A DNA stretch of 56,344 bases, taken from Phycisphaerales bacterium UBA2421 (lineage in GTDB: Bacteria; Planctomycetota; Phycisphaerae; Tepidisphaerales; Tepidisphaeraceae). The stretch is from the NCBI GenBank assembly GCA_002343075.1, contig DDRH01000028.1, positions 1-56,344 of the forward strand, given 5' to 3'. The notes under the pieces are model-generated. The model saw only the letters and a list, made by a program, of their open reading frames with translations, was not told the origin of the DNA and ran no database searches. The position numbers and the translations under genes were made by a program. This document shows, one piece after another, positions 39,436 to 49,341 of this stretch (positions are counted from its first letter, which is position 1; each line of letters opens with the position of its first letter).

Positions 39436-40158
39436 ATGCCGGTTCGCGTCACCGTTTGGAATGAGTTTGTTCACGAAAAGAAGAATCCCGCCGTCGCGGA
39501 GATATACCCAGAGGGTATTCATGAAACGATCGCCCAGGCACTGAACCGCGCCGGTAACATTGCCGCGCGCTGCGCCTGGCTCGATCAGCCCGAACATGGC
39601 CTGACCGATGAAGTGTTAGCTGATACTGATGTGCTCATCTGGTGGGGGCATACCGCACATCATCGCGTGGAAGATCGCATCGTCGAACGCGTGCATGGCC
39701 GCGTGCTCGCTGGCATGGGGATCATCGTTCTGCACAGCGGGCATCACGCCAAGATTTTCAAGAAACTGATGGGGACAAGTTGCAACCTGAAGTGGCGCGA
39801 AGCCGACGACCGGGAGATCTTGTGGATTACCAAGCCGAATCATCCCATCCTGGCCGGGATTGATGATCACTTTGTCCTCCCGTCCGAAGAAATGTACGGC
39901 GAATACTTCGACGTGCCCGAACCGTTGGAAACGATCCTCATCAGCAACTTCACCGGCGGTGAGGTTTTTCGAAGCGGGCTTACCTATACCCGCGGGGCTG
40001 GCAGGATATTCTATTTCCGTCCCGGCCACGAGACCTATCCAACCTTCCACGACGCCAACGTGCAGCGCATCATCCAGAATGCCTGTCATTGGGCCGCACC
40101 GGTCGCTGGCGGCACTGTTCCAGTCGGCTGCCCAAATCCAAAAAAGGGCTGGGTTTGA
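39436..40158 (+). CDS. ThuA-like (trehalose-utilisation) family protein
   Basis: A 240-residue class-I glutamine-amidotransferase-like fold protein. The start was set at 39436 ([15 protein letters not shown]), with GGAGGAG just upstream. Features: [64 protein letters not shown]. Members are common beside Gfo/Idh/MocA oxidoreductases and sugar-use genes; the enzymatic role is unknown, though ThuA is tied to trehalose-related metabolism in rhizobia. No sugar genes are adjacent. Confidence 0.88.
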   Translation: MPVRVTVWNEFVHEKKNPAVAEIYPEGIHETIAQALNRAGNIAARCAWLDQPEHGLTDEVLADTDVLIWWGHTAHHRVEDRIVERVHGRVLAGMGIIVLHSGHHAKIFKKLMGTSCNLKWREADDREILWITKPNHPILAGIDDHFVLPSEEMYGEYFDVPEPLETILISNFTGGEVFRSGLTYTRGAGRIFYFRPGHETYPTFHDANVQRIIQNACHWAAPVAGGTVPVGCPNPKKGWV

Positions 40159-40266
40159 TCCGCAGTCATAGAATCGACCTGCCCGCCCTGTGAGCAATGT
40201 CCGCAACCTCACGGCTACAAGGCGAAATGGCATTCAGGCGGACAATCGGCAGAATATAGGGCCGCC

Positions 40267-41040
40267 GTGAGTCAGCCCCGGCGATGTATGACAACGCATA
40301 CCCTTGCCATTTCACCACAACCCGCCGCAGAACCGACCTCTTTACCTTCGCTCAGCCTCGTTGTGCCCGTCTGGAATGACCCTGAAGGATTGCGCCATTT
40401 GCTCACGCAGGTGACGGACAATCCCCATTTGCATGAAGTCATCATTGCAGATGCCTCACCGGATGACCGCTGCGCCTCAGTGGCGCGCGAGTTTGCGGCA
40501 ATTCACGTTCGTTCCCCAAGACCCAACCGGGGTGCTCAGATGAATGCCGGGGCAGCGGTGGCAACAGGTGAACTTCTGCTGTTTCACCATGTTGATGTTC
40601 CGATCACCCCGGGACACTGCAGGGCAGCACGCGTTTCTGGCGCGCGTAGCCAATTCAGTGCCGCAGCGTTCTATCGAGAGTTTGATTCGGCCCACGCACG
40701 CCGGCGATGGCTGGAGAAGTTCGTCCGACTCTACAACCGCTGCGGGGGCGCACTTTACGGCGACCAATCGCTCTGCATTCGTCGCGATGCCTTCTACAAG
40801 CATGGAGGGTTTCGCGATATGGCACTGATGGAAGACGTTGAGTTCACCCGCAGGCTCCGCCGAAACGGGGGCATCGAACTGCTCGACCCACCGGTCCAGC
40901 CAAGCGCCCGTCGGCATCGCAACCGGGGCAGCCTGCGAACATCGCTGTTTAACCTCTGGATCATGGCTGCGTTTCGAGTCGGTGTCTCGCCCGACACGCT
41001 GCATCGGTGGTACTACGGCAAGAAGTATCGCGACCTCTAG
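40267..41040 (+). CDS. Glycosyltransferase family 2, TIGR04283-like
   Basis: A 257-residue GT-A glycosyltransferase. SLVVPVWNDPEGLRHLL starts the nucleotide-binding fold, then VIIADASPDDR and the shared motif SPRPNRGAQMNAGAA, typical for TIGR04283 (selenodomain/arsenosugar-linked transferase 2). FHHVDVPI takes the place of the DxD (usually HADT/D), so metal-binding is unusual. YGDQSLCIRRDAFYKHGGF and MEDVEFTRRLRRNG follow. GTG start at 40267, with an ATG at 40288 as alternative. It precedes a TauE-like permease by 4 nt. Likely glycosylates a small molecule or lipid. Confidence 0.82.
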   Translation: MSQPRRCMTTHTLAISPQPAAEPTSLPSLSLVVPVWNDPEGLRHLLTQVTDNPHLHEVIIADASPDDRCASVAREFAAIHVRSPRPNRGAQMNAGAAVATGELLLFHHVDVPITPGHCRAARVSGARSQFSAAAFYREFDSAHARRRWLEKFVRLYNRCGGALYGDQSLCIRRDAFYKHGGFRDMALMEDVEFTRRLRRNGGIELLDPPVQPSARRHRNRGSLRTSLFNLWIMAAFRVGVSPDTLHRWYYGKKYRDL

Positions 41041-41044
41041 GGGG

Positions 41045-41845
41045 ATGGTGCCGGCAAACCTCGACCCAACCTGGCTGATCATCGCCGCTGCGGCGACCTT
41101 GATCGGCGTCACCAAGAGCGGTTTTGGCAGCGGGCTGGGATTGCTCGTGGTCCCGGTCATCGCAATGGCGATGGGCAACCTGCCCGGCTACGGTCCCGAG
41201 GCCGGCCTTGGGCTGATGCTGCCACTCCTGATTATCGGGGATATCATCGCGGTCGCGCAGAATCGCAAGGAGTTTGACCGACAGGCCATTCACTACCTGC
41301 TACCGGGAACTGTCGTCGGCGTGGTGATCGGCGCGGCGGTTCTCTACTGGTTTCATCAGAAGCCGCCGCAGGTCTTGGCGGCGCTAATCAAGATTGAGGT
41401 GGGGTTGGAATGCCTCCTGCTCACCGGATTACACTACTGGCGGCGCTGGCGCGGCGCGCGACAGTCATTGATGAAAGAACCGCTGCGCGGCGGCTTAACC
41501 GGTGCAGCGGCCGCGGTCTCTTCCACGCTCGCACACGCAGCGGGGCCAATCATCGCAATGTATCTCATTCCGCTCCGAATGGGCCGGCGCGCCTTCGTCG
41601 GCACGAGCGCGCTCTACTTTTTCATCCTGAATACCGCCAAACTGCCCGCCTACCTCGCCGCGGGGATGTTTGATTCCGTGCAGCTCAATCTCATCACCAT
41701 ACTCACTCCGCTTGTGCTGATCGGCGCCGCAATCGGCGCACTAATGGTAAAGCGCCTGAGTGACAGAATCTTCACGCAAGTCGTTTATGGAGCGACAGTT
41801 ATCACTGGCGCATGGGTGCTCATGGACGGATTCCGGGCACTCTGA
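41045..41845 (+). CDS. Sulfite exporter TauE/SafE-family permease
   Basis: A 266-residue membrane protein with 8 predicted helices. The start was set at 41045 (MVPANLDPTWLIIAAA) right behind the glycosyltransferase stop. Typical repeat: GVTKSGFGSGLGLLVVPV early, then the second-half copy GGLTGAAAAVSSTLAHAAGPIIAMYL. The family moves small organic or sulfur anions; substrate not clear here. The C-terminus GAWVLMDGFRAL ends the last helix. Operon with the glycosyltransferase. Confidence 0.88.
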   Translation: MVPANLDPTWLIIAAAATLIGVTKSGFGSGLGLLVVPVIAMAMGNLPGYGPEAGLGLMLPLLIIGDIIAVAQNRKEFDRQAIHYLLPGTVVGVVIGAAVLYWFHQKPPQVLAALIKIEVGLECLLLTGLHYWRRWRGARQSLMKEPLRGGLTGAAAAVSSTLAHAAGPIIAMYLIPLRMGRRAFVGTSALYFFILNTAKLPAYLAAGMFDSVQLNLITILTPLVLIGAAIGALMVKRLSDRIFTQVVYGATVITGAWVLMDGFRAL

Positions 41846-42075
41846 GCGGCGGCGCAGGCGTTTCTCGCCGGCGATATCTGACTCCCAGACCTGAAAAATT
41901 CGCGGAGTGCGGCGGTCTTTTTATGGCCACTTTGTCTACGATTGTTACAATCCGCACAACCGACATTCGCAGCGCGCTCCGCACTCGGGTTGTACTGTCA
42001 TGTCGTAATGAACACGTCTCTGCCTCGGCGCTGCCCAGTTGTCGTCACATCGTTCGTTTCGGGAAGGACTACATC

Positions 42076-45000
42076 ATGTGGCCGGAGTTCTCTGAATCGT
42101 TGGAAAATCGCGTGCTGCTATTCGGCGGCCCGCCGGACCTTTCGCCGCTGTCTATACCAAACCTGACCTTCGACAATGGCGTCTTCACTGCCACTAATCC
42201 GACCATCAGCGTGAACGGCACGCCCACCGTTTCACTTCAGGGCACCGTTACCGTCGCCAACAATCAAATTACGGCGCAAGGCCAGGTGAGTGCGGCATTC
42301 GGCGGAAACCAATTGCTCTTTGGCGGGAGTTTTGTCATTCCTGTCGGCACCGCCATCACATCGTCGCTCGCCGACACGCTTGGCAATGTAGCGAACCGAC
42401 TCCCCCTCGGCGGGACATCACTCACGTTTACCAATCTCACCCTCGGCGCAGGGGCGGTGACGTTTGATGCCACCGCCAAGCTGCCACAGGCGCTGGGTGC
42501 ATTCGAGTTGAGTGCGACAGGCGTCCAGGTTGGTGCATCGGGTATCACCGCGGCGACATTGGGCATCGCCGATCCCAGCATTTACCAACTCGACCTCGGC
42601 GGGTTCAAGCTCAATGCGCAGAACCTCGCCGCAAGCTATGATGTCGCCAGCAGCAAAGTTCGATTTAACGGCCTGTTTAATGCACCACAGTTGAACACCA
42701 CGGTTGACCTGTCCGGCAACAGGTTTCTGGCTGTCGGGGCCGGTCCAACGATCGAGTTTAACGGCGGGGTGAGCATCGCAGGACCTGTGACCATCGGCGG
42801 GCCGTGGAAACTCAACACCCTTGATCTAGACATCGCTTTTCAGAACAACGCGTTCACCACAACCGGCACTGGTATCGTCGACACCGGCGGCGGCAATCTG
42901 ACCATCACTTCCAGCTTCGCCAACAATGTCTTTGCGTTCACCACGCAGGGGCAAGCCATGTTCCAACTGCTCGGCATGGATTTAACCATCTCTGCCTTCA
43001 CCTTCACGTCCGACCAATCCGGCGGGGGGACGTTTGATCCCAAGATCACGGTGCAAGGATCGCTCAAGCTGCCCGAACAATTCGGCAACTTTACGATCGC
43101 CATCGAACAGCAAAACCAGCTCACTGTCGATTCCACCGGCGTCCAAGTCACCGGCGGCACCGCCAGCTTCCCCGGCGCGCAGACTTTCTCCGTGATTGGA
43201 CTGCTCGAAGTGAAGAGTGTGAATGCAACCCTCAGTTTTGATTTTCAGAACAGCGAAGTAAAGTTACAGGGTTCGTTCACAATCCCTTCTCTGAATAGTC
43301 TGACGATCAACCTAACCGGCAACAATTTTGCTGCGCTTCGTTTTGCCAACAACTCGCTCGATTTCGCTTTTGTTGGCAGTTTCACCAATCTGAACATCCC
43401 CATCTTTCAGCAGTGGCAGTTGCAGAATGGCACGGTGACTGTCAACAAGCCTTTCGGCACGTCGCCGGGCGATATCAATGGGATGTTCAGCATTCGTACG
43501 CCGAACAACACGACGATAGGCCTTGGCCTGGCTTTCGTCGCCGGCCGCGTGAGTGAGATTACAGTCACCAACAACAATCCCAATCCTGATTTCACTTTCT
43601 TCGGTCTCAGCGCGAACGTCACCAGCGTGAAGTTCATCCCTGACATCAATCCTGGAAACGATGATTTCTTCGAACCCCAACTCGAACTCCAAGGCTCGGC
43701 CAGCCTGCCAACCAGCTTCGGCACCACCTCCGGCGGCGGGCGGGTGACTTTTTCGATCGCGGCGCCAGAGAAGTTCATTCTCAATGAGAATGCGATCACA
43801 CTCACCGGCGGGTCGATCAGTATCCCGGCCGTCAATTTCAACCTCCTTGGGCTGGTAAAGGTGTCTGTGCAAAGCCTGAATGTGCAATTCATCAGCACAC
43901 CCACCGAATCGCTTCGCATCAGCGGCGTTTTGAAGATTCCACAGCTGTTTAATCTCACGCTCGATTTCGACCCCGCAAGAAACCGTTTCATCGAAATCAA
44001 CTCTGCCGGTACCGTTCGCGTGAATGGGTCGGTGAGTGTGAACAATGTGGCAATCGTCCCCAACGTGTGGGTCATCAAGAGTGCTTCATTTACGTTCAAC
44101 AATACCGGTCCTCAGACGATGTTTCAGGTGGATGCTTCGCTGCAGATTCCATCGGGCATCATCATCGGCGGGTCAATCAAATTTGTTAACGGCGACCTCG
44201 ATGGCATCTCGCTGTTCGCCGACAATCTGCGAGTTCCGCTTGGCGCGACAGGCGTCTTCCTTACGCGGATTGACGGCGGGCTGCAGAATCTCGCCAACCC
44301 AACTGGTAACCCACCCTTGCGATTCAGCGGCGGGCTGGGCTTGAGCTTTGGGCCGCGCATCACCATCCCGCTGCCAGGCATCCTCGGCGGGCCATTAACC
44401 GGTGCAATCATTGATCTGACGGTTCAGGGCACGATCGATAAGAATCGCATGACCGTCAACGGCGATGTCGCGCTCATCGGCAACAGTCGCCCCCCGCCGC
44501 CGAGCGGGCTGGCGACGGGTAGTTCGATGCTCACGCTCGACTGGAACCGCGGTATCTTTGAGGGGGACGTCACCGTCAATGTGCTTGGTGGTTTCTTCAA
44601 CGCTAGTGTGCACGCGGTCGTCTCTTCAGAGGGCTTCTTTACCTTCCAGGGGGAAGGCAGTGTACGGATTCCCAATGGCATCCCCATTGTCGGTGGAATC
44701 TCACCCGGCGGCGGCAAGGGCGCGCTCTACTTCTCCGATGATGGCAATTATTCAAACGACTTCATCGCCGCGTGGGGAAGCATTACCGTTCCCAACCCCG
44801 ACGCCTACGGTTGGTGGTCAGACGGTCAGCCGTATGTTTACACCAAGGGCCTGAAGATTTTCTTCGACGGCAATTACGAGATTATCAATAGCGAAGTCAC
44901 CCTCCCACCGATCAACTTCAATCTTGAACGGGCCGAGTTTGAAATCGCTGCAGGAACCAGTCGCTACCTCGTCACCGCCGACTGGGCCAACCCGGGCCTC

Positions 45001-46401
45001 AACCCGAACCAAATCCGAGTGCAGTTCCAGGACCCCAATACGGGCGTGCTAACCGACGTCACCCAGCCGGGTAACGGCATCGTCGATAACTTTACCGTGC
45101 AAACGCTTCAGCCGGGCAACCGCGCGTTTCTCCTCGGAGGCGTGCGGCGCACCGGGCGATACATCTTCACACTCGTCCCGCCGGTGGGAAACAGCTTCCA
45201 AAACACGAGATGGTCGGGTGGAACACCGAACGAGAAACCCGTCATCACCCCCACAACCGGCGTGGTTGCCGCCAATGGTTCAGATGTAACCATCAGTTAC
45301 AGCGCCTTCGATCCAGACGACATCGCCAAGATCCGCTGGTATGCCGACGTCAACAACGGCACGTTCACCGGCGTACCGATCCGAGTCTATTTCAATGGAC
45401 AGCCCACCCTGCTCCACGATGAACAAGACCGTGCCGACAGCGTCGAGTGGCGCAGCGCCGAACCGATCAGCGGATCGGGCATTACAATGCAAAGCGGGAC
45501 CTATTTCATCTACGGCGAGATCGACGATAACGTGAACGCGGTCGTCCGCAGGTATCTTCCCAACCCCGTCACGGTCGATACCAACAGCAACCCCCACCCG
45601 ATCTCGGTGCGCGTTTCCTCTACCCGATGGGATGACCGGTTTAACAATCACCTCATTTCGCGCGGGTTGGGCGATCAGTTCGGGTTTGCTTACTACAATG
45701 TAACGGGAATCATCCCGCGCGGTGCGCTCGATCCGCAGACGCTGCCCTGGTCAAATATTGATCGAATCACGGTTCGCATCAATAAGCCCGTTGTTGCCGC
45801 TGAGGACGCCGCTGAGCTTTTTGGCATTAGCACTGCCGAGTATCCCGTCACCGTGCAGCAGGACGGGGATGAGGTCAACATCGTCATCGAGATCCCACCC
45901 ACGGCGTCCGCCGAGCGATTGCTGCTGCGGCTCGACGAATCGATCGCAGGCAAATACGACGATTCGCCATTCGATGGCAACAATGACCGGATTACCGGCG
46001 ACCCAGCGCTGCTGGGTTACAACGCGCTGCACGGCGATGTAAATCGCGATGGCACGGTCAACCTCACCGACTTTACTATGTTCGCCGCGGGATTCTTCGG
46101 TACGGCGGCGTCTTCGAGCAGCAGCGGCTACTCGCCGTTCGCCGATTTCGACGGAAGTGGCGCGATCAACCTGTTCGATTTCACGGTCATCGCGAGCAAT
46201 TTCGGCCGATCACTTCCCGCCGGCCGGCCGAGCATCGCCGCGCGACCACTGACGAACGTCCTGGCACCGTCGGAGTCGGTCTCGTTACAACTACCAGCAA
46301 GGCAAACTGCGTTCTCCGATACATTTATCGATGTTTCTGACCGGCTGAGCTTCAGCGAGCGAGAATCGCTCAATTCGCAAGCAAAGGAGGTGCTGTTGTG
46401 A
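42076..46401 (+). CDS. Giant repeat-built exported protein with dockerin-like tail
   Basis: Start set at 42076 (MWPEFSESLENRVLL), with GGAAGGA at good distance; the frame opens up to 41812 but that overlaps the upstream gene. About 1,441 residues. SLENRVLLFGG near the N-terminus is the planctomycete LExRxLL signature of large exported proteins. Three ~200-residue beta-rich modules begin near residues 136, 332 and 544 with LPxxFG and TGVQVTGG/TLTGGSISIP. A PKD/cadherin-like domain comes near 1050-1150. Two Ca loops (GDVNRDGTVNLTDF near 1320; FADFDGSGAINLFDF near 1357) form a dockerin-like pair plus a tail. No enzyme motif is visible. Surface or matrix protein is likely. Confidence 0.78.
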   Translation: MWPEFSESLENRVLLFGGPPDLSPLSIPNLTFDNGVFTATNPTISVNGTPTVSLQGTVTVANNQITAQGQVSAAFGGNQLLFGGSFVIPVGTAITSSLADTLGNVANRLPLGGTSLTFTNLTLGAGAVTFDATAKLPQALGAFELSATGVQVGASGITAATLGIADPSIYQLDLGGFKLNAQNLAASYDVASSKVRFNGLFNAPQLNTTVDLSGNRFLAVGAGPTIEFNGGVSIAGPVTIGGPWKLNTLDLDIAFQNNAFTTTGTGIVDTGGGNLTITSSFANNVFAFTTQGQAMFQLLGMDLTISAFTFTSDQSGGGTFDPKITVQGSLKLPEQFGNFTIAIEQQNQLTVDSTGVQVTGGTASFPGAQTFSVIGLLEVKSVNATLSFDFQNSEVKLQGSFTIPSLNSLTINLTGNNFAALRFANNSLDFAFVGSFTNLNIPIFQQWQLQNGTVTVNKPFGTSPGDINGMFSIRTPNNTTIGLGLAFVAGRVSEITVTNNNPNPDFTFFGLSANVTSVKFIPDINPGNDDFFEPQLELQGSASLPTSFGTTSGGGRVTFSIAAPEKFILNENAITLTGGSISIPAVNFNLLGLVKVSVQSLNVQFISTPTESLRISGVLKIPQLFNLTLDFDPARNRFIEINSAGTVRVNGSVSVNNVAIVPNVWVIKSASFTFNNTGPQTMFQVDASLQIPSGIIIGGSIKFVNGDLDGISLFADNLRVPLGATGVFLTRIDGGLQNLANPTGNPPLRFSGGLGLSFGPRITIPLPGILGGPLTGAIIDLTVQGTIDKNRMTVNGDVALIGNSRPPPPSGLATGSSMLTLDWNRGIFEGDVTVNVLGGFFNASVHAVVSSEGFFTFQGEGSVRIPNGIPIVGGISPGGGKGALYFSDDGNYSNDFIAAWGSITVPNPDAYGWWSDGQPYVYTKGLKIFFDGNYEIINSEVTLPPINFNLERAEFEIAAGTSRYLVTADWANPGLNPNQIRVQFQDPNTGVLTDVTQPGNGIVDNFTVQTLQPGNRAFLLGGVRRTGRYIFTLVPPVGNSFQNTRWSGGTPNEKPVITPTTGVVAANGSDVTISYSAFDPDDIAKIRWYADVNNGTFTGVPIRVYFNGQPTLLHDEQDRADSVEWRSAEPISGSGITMQSGTYFIYGEIDDNVNAVVRRYLPNPVTVDTNSNPHPISVRVSSTRWDDRFNNHLISRGLGDQFGFAYYNVTGIIPRGALDPQTLPWSNIDRITVRINKPVVAAEDAAELFGISTAEYPVTVQQDGDEVNIVIEIPPTASAERLLLRLDESIAGKYDDSPFDGNNDRITGDPALLGYNALHGDVNRDGTVNLTDFTMFAAGFFGTAASSSSSGYSPFADFDGSGAINLFDFTVIASNFGRSLPAGRPSIAARPLTNVLAPSESVSLQLPARQTAFSDTFIDVSDRLSFSERESLNSQAKEVLL

Positions 46402-46994
46402 AGCTAAACCAATTTCTTTCCACAGCCGCCTTTCTTATGACCGCCTTCGCCGCTAACTCGGCGAATGCTGCCGTCGTCATTTCGTTCGAAGATCTGACCG
46501 TGCAGAATGTACCGTTGGGTTCGCCGGGGGTTCTGGCATATGTCGAGATCGCAGTCCAAAACGATGATCCCGACATAGGGCTTTCCGGATTTCAGATTCA
46601 GGCCAAACTCCCCGATGGCCAGACCGACGTCGTTTTCGGTTCGGTGAGTAACACCGAAATGCATGCTCCCCTGCTCCCAGCGACTCCATTCTTGCTGCAC
46701 ACTGAAAGCACGCGCATCATCGCGGCCAAGCTCGCACTAGACCCCGTGCAATTGCTGGACGACGGCGGGCTGGTTCGGTTTGAACTGGGAATCAACCCCG
46801 GATTCGTCGGATCGGTACCCTTGACGCTGGTAGCCCTGACAACCGATCCCGATTTCGGCACGGCATTGACCGACGGCGAGTTTCTGCCAGTCGAAATCCA
46901 GCTTGCCAGCGGAACCATTCATGTGGTGATTCCAGAACCGTTCGGTGTCGGAGTAATCGCGCCGCTGATGCTGCTCAGGCACCGACGCCGGTGA
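46398..46994 (+). CDS. PEP-CTERM-type exported protein, coupled to the giant protein
   Basis: A 198-residue protein. The GTG start overlaps the stop of the giant gene (GTGA), with AAGGAGGTG just before it, so the two are translationally coupled. A signal peptide (FLSTAAFLMTAFAANSANA) precedes a small beta-sandwich. The C-terminus VIPEPFGVGVIAPLMLLRHRRR holds PEP, a hydrophobic helix and an Arg-rich end, a PEP-CTERM sorting signal that an exosortase would process. The mature part has no recognised domain. Inference: a partner of the giant protein in the outer layer. Confidence 0.8.
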   Translation: MKLNQFLSTAAFLMTAFAANSANAAVVISFEDLTVQNVPLGSPGVLAYVEIAVQNDDPDIGLSGFQIQAKLPDGQTDVVFGSVSNTEMHAPLLPATPFLLHTESTRIIAAKLALDPVQLLDDGGLVRFELGINPGFVGSVPLTLVALTTDPDFGTALTDGEFLPVEIQLASGTIHVVIPEPFGVGVIAPLMLLRHRRR

Positions 46995-47013
46995 GCGTCC
47001 AAATTGCTGTCAG

Positions 47014-47739
47014 TCAGGACTTCATCGCCGCAGAGTAAAGCTCGGCGACGTAGCTCCAATTGACAACATTCCACCACGCCTTCACATAATCCGCCCGGCG
47101 GTTCTGATACTTCAAATAATAGGCGTGCTCCCAGACATCGATGCCCAGCAACGGCGTCTGGCCGACCTGCAAAGGCGATTCTTGATTTGCGGTACTGACG
47201 ATCTCCGGCTTGTTGCCACTATTGATGACAAGCCACGCCCACCCGCTGCCAAACCGCTTCATTGCGGCCTCAGAAAATTCGGCCTGGAATCTCTCGAAAG
47301 AGCCAAACGCGCCGTCAACTGCGGCCGCCACTTCGCCGCTGGGTGCCCCGCCGGAATTGGGAGCCATCATGTTCCAGAACATGGTGTGATTGACATGCCC
47401 CCCGCCGTTGTTGATCACCGCCTGGCGCACACCTGCGGGCACATCGTCGAGGTGCTTCAACAGCTCGGCTGGTTCTCTCTTCAGCAAATCCGGACTTCCC
47501 GACAGCGCAGCATTCAAGTTCTTCACGTACGCAGCGTGGTGCTTCTCGTGATGAATCTGCATTGTTTCAGCATCAATGTGGGGCATGAGTGCGTCGTATG
47601 CGTAGGGCAGCTTTGGGAGGGTGAAACCTGGCACACCCTCATCGCCTGCCCGAGCACTGCTGCCCAGCCCCCCCGCGGCGATCAGTGCCGCTGCACCAGC
47701 GACGCTTCTAGCCAACACTTCACGGCGGTTAATCAGCAT
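47014..47739 (-). CDS. sodA: Tat-exported superoxide dismutase, Mn-type
   Basis: A 241-residue Fe/Mn superoxide dismutase with a Tat-type signal (NRREVLARS, then hydrophobic segment, cleavage near ARA-GDE). The metal ligands are His in [10 protein letters not shown], His in [13 protein letters not shown], Asp and His in [11 protein letters not shown]. Gly in GGGHVNH together with Gln in ANQESPLQ are the usual Mn-SOD markers rather than Fe. It detoxifies superoxide in the periplasm or at the cell surface; an exported enzyme is unusual, since bacterial Fe/Mn SODs are mostly cytoplasmic. It is downstream of the PEP-CTERM protein gene (77 nt) on the same strand. Confidence 0.9.
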   Translation of the reverse strand: MLINRREVLARSVAGAAALIAAGGLGSSARAGDEGVPGFTLPKLPYAYDALMPHIDAETMQIHHEKHHAAYVKNLNAALSGSPDLLKREPAELLKHLDDVPAGVRQAVINNGGGHVNHTMFWNMMAPNSGGAPSGEVAAAVDGAFGSFERFQAEFSEAAMKRFGSGWAWLVINSGNKPEIVSTANQESPLQVGQTPLLGIDVWEHAYYLKYQNRRADYVKAWWNVVNWSYVAELYSAAMKS

Positions 47740-47816
47740 GGTGGTCCTCCAGTGGCTGCCTCAATGATAGCCCCCAGTGACCACGTCGGACAACCACAAA
47801 AAGTGCATGATGCAGT

Positions 47817-48599
47817 TTAGCCTGGCATCGGAGCAAGATGAGGCCGGCGACGGAGAAGAACCGCGGGTGCGATGATAAGAATTGCACTCATCGGCTCCGG
47901 CACCACAATCGCCCCTTCAACCACAAATGGAAAGCCCAGCCCCTGTGTGGTTAGCCCGCCGATGAGTGTCACCCAATCACCCGCGGGGCTTAGCTTTCTC
48001 TGAGCGTTGCCACTTGCAGTCACGGGATTGGCGCCGCCGGAGGCCATCACCATCGGTGAAAATGCGTTCCCGCCAGTCAGCGAATAATCAATCCAATATT
48101 CCCCCGCGGGAAGAATCGTCGATGGAAAGTCGACCGCGAGATCAAAAACGGGACGACTGGTGTCAAGAAAGTTGGCCGGACCGTTGCCAACGCGAAAGGT
48201 GCCGGAGAACGCATTCACGGCCACCGCAGTGCTGGTTGCGACAAGGTCCGACCCGGACGCCTCGGGGGCTCCTCGCCAGAGGCTGACGTTCAAACCGGTC
48301 AGCGGGCTTCCCACGGGTGGTGCGGTGTAGGTACCGGCGACATATGCATTGACGGTCACGCGGTTGACCTGCCAGCCGGCGGGATCGGCAATCGTGAAAT
48401 CGTCGGCAAGGCGCGCAGGGGCAGCCGCGAGAAATCCGAGCGTGTTGAAGTCCTCCGATGCCTGACTCACGTCAAACCCACCCGCGCCGGCGGAAGGATT
48501 GGTGACAATGCTCCCATTAGAAAACAGCACCGCAGCGGCAACACGGTTAGCCCCGGGCACCAAAGCCATAAACATCGTCAGAATCAGTAGTTGCCGCAT
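47817..48599 (-). CDS. PEP-CTERM exported protein
   Basis: A 260-residue protein with a signal peptide (MRQLLILTMFMALVPGANRVAAA) and a C-terminal VVPEPMSAILIIAPAVLLRRR sorting signal. The mature domain is beta-rich (FNTLGFLAAAPARLADDFT, VNAYVAGTYT, LNVSLWRG) like the adhesin or lectin-like outer proteins seen in planctomycetes; no precise function can be assigned. The start was set at 48599 with GAGG 5 nt upstream; an ATG directly before is alternative. Confidence 0.78.
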   Translation of the reverse strand: MRQLLILTMFMALVPGANRVAAAVLFSNGSIVTNPSAGAGGFDVSQASEDFNTLGFLAAAPARLADDFTIADPAGWQVNRVTVNAYVAGTYTAPPVGSPLTGLNVSLWRGAPEASGSDLVATSTAVAVNAFSGTFRVGNGPANFLDTSRPVFDLAVDFPSTILPAGEYWIDYSLTGGNAFSPMVMASGGANPVTASGNAQRKLSPAGDWVTLIGGLTTQGLGFPFVVEGAIVVPEPMSAILIIAPAVLLRRRPHLAPMPG

Positions 48600-48799
48600 C
48601 ATCACCTCACGCAGAAACAGAGCAGAACCCCTCGGCTGCACTCTACCGCCCGAAGCGGCGCGCTCACAAGCTTTTTCTGCCGGATTTCCCTTAGCTTGAC
48701 TCTTCGAACGAGACGCACCGGGATTGGTGAGGCGAGAAATCTGGTAGTTGGGTGCTTTTTTGCTGGACGAAATGGCGGGCTCGGGGGTTTAATACTGCC

Positions 48800-49297
48800 A
48801 TGTCGTCCCCCAACGACCATGGTCACGACGACCCATTCGCCCCGCCGAAAGAACCGATTGCGTGCTTCTGCCTGCATTGCGGCGAGGAGTTTGATAGTTG
48901 GCAGATGGTCTTTCGCCCTCACTCTCCCGACGAACGGTGCGAGTCTTCAGGCGACTGGTGTTGCCCCACGCCCGGCTGCAACGGCGTGGGCTTCGGTTTC
49001 GACATCTTCCCGACAGACGACGACTGGCGCACCGATGAAAATGACGAGGACGACTTGGACTGCCTTGACGATCCCGAAGACGCCTGCGGCGCCGACTTTG
49101 AGTTCGACGGCGCGGTGGACGGCGCAATCATTGACCAATTCTGGCGGGACGACCCCACCTCACTTCGGCCCGATTGCGCGCCAGATGAGCTAACAATCGA
49201 TTCCGAGGGATTGGATGAGCACCCGCTACGAAAGCTTCTTCCCCCTGAAGAATTGCCCGCCGACCTCGTGCTGCGCGAGGAAGATATGCCGTTTTGA
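48800..49297 (+). CDS. Zinc-ribbon-like hypothetical protein, 165 aa
   Basis: Start set at 48800 (MSSPNDHGHDDPFAPP); the upstream extension has no signal. Cysteines CFCLHC near residue 23 and CCPTPGC near residue 55 form a likely Cys4 zinc ribbon. The rest is very acidic (DENDEDDLDCLDDPEDAC). Such acidic proteins with a zinc ribbon near the start are seen in planctomycetes as uncharacterised families. Function unknown. It is convergent with the reverse transcriptase gene (44 nt gap). Confidence 0.65.
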   Translation: MSSPNDHGHDDPFAPPKEPIACFCLHCGEEFDSWQMVFRPHSPDERCESSGDWCCPTPGCNGVGFGFDIFPTDDDWRTDENDEDDLDCLDDPEDACGADFEFDGAVDGAIIDQFWRDDPTSLRPDCAPDELTIDSEGLDEHPLRKLLPPEELPADLVLREEDMPF

Positions 49298-49341
49298 CCG
49301 ACGCATGTTCACGCTACCTGCGCAAGCTTCGAGGCCGGCTC

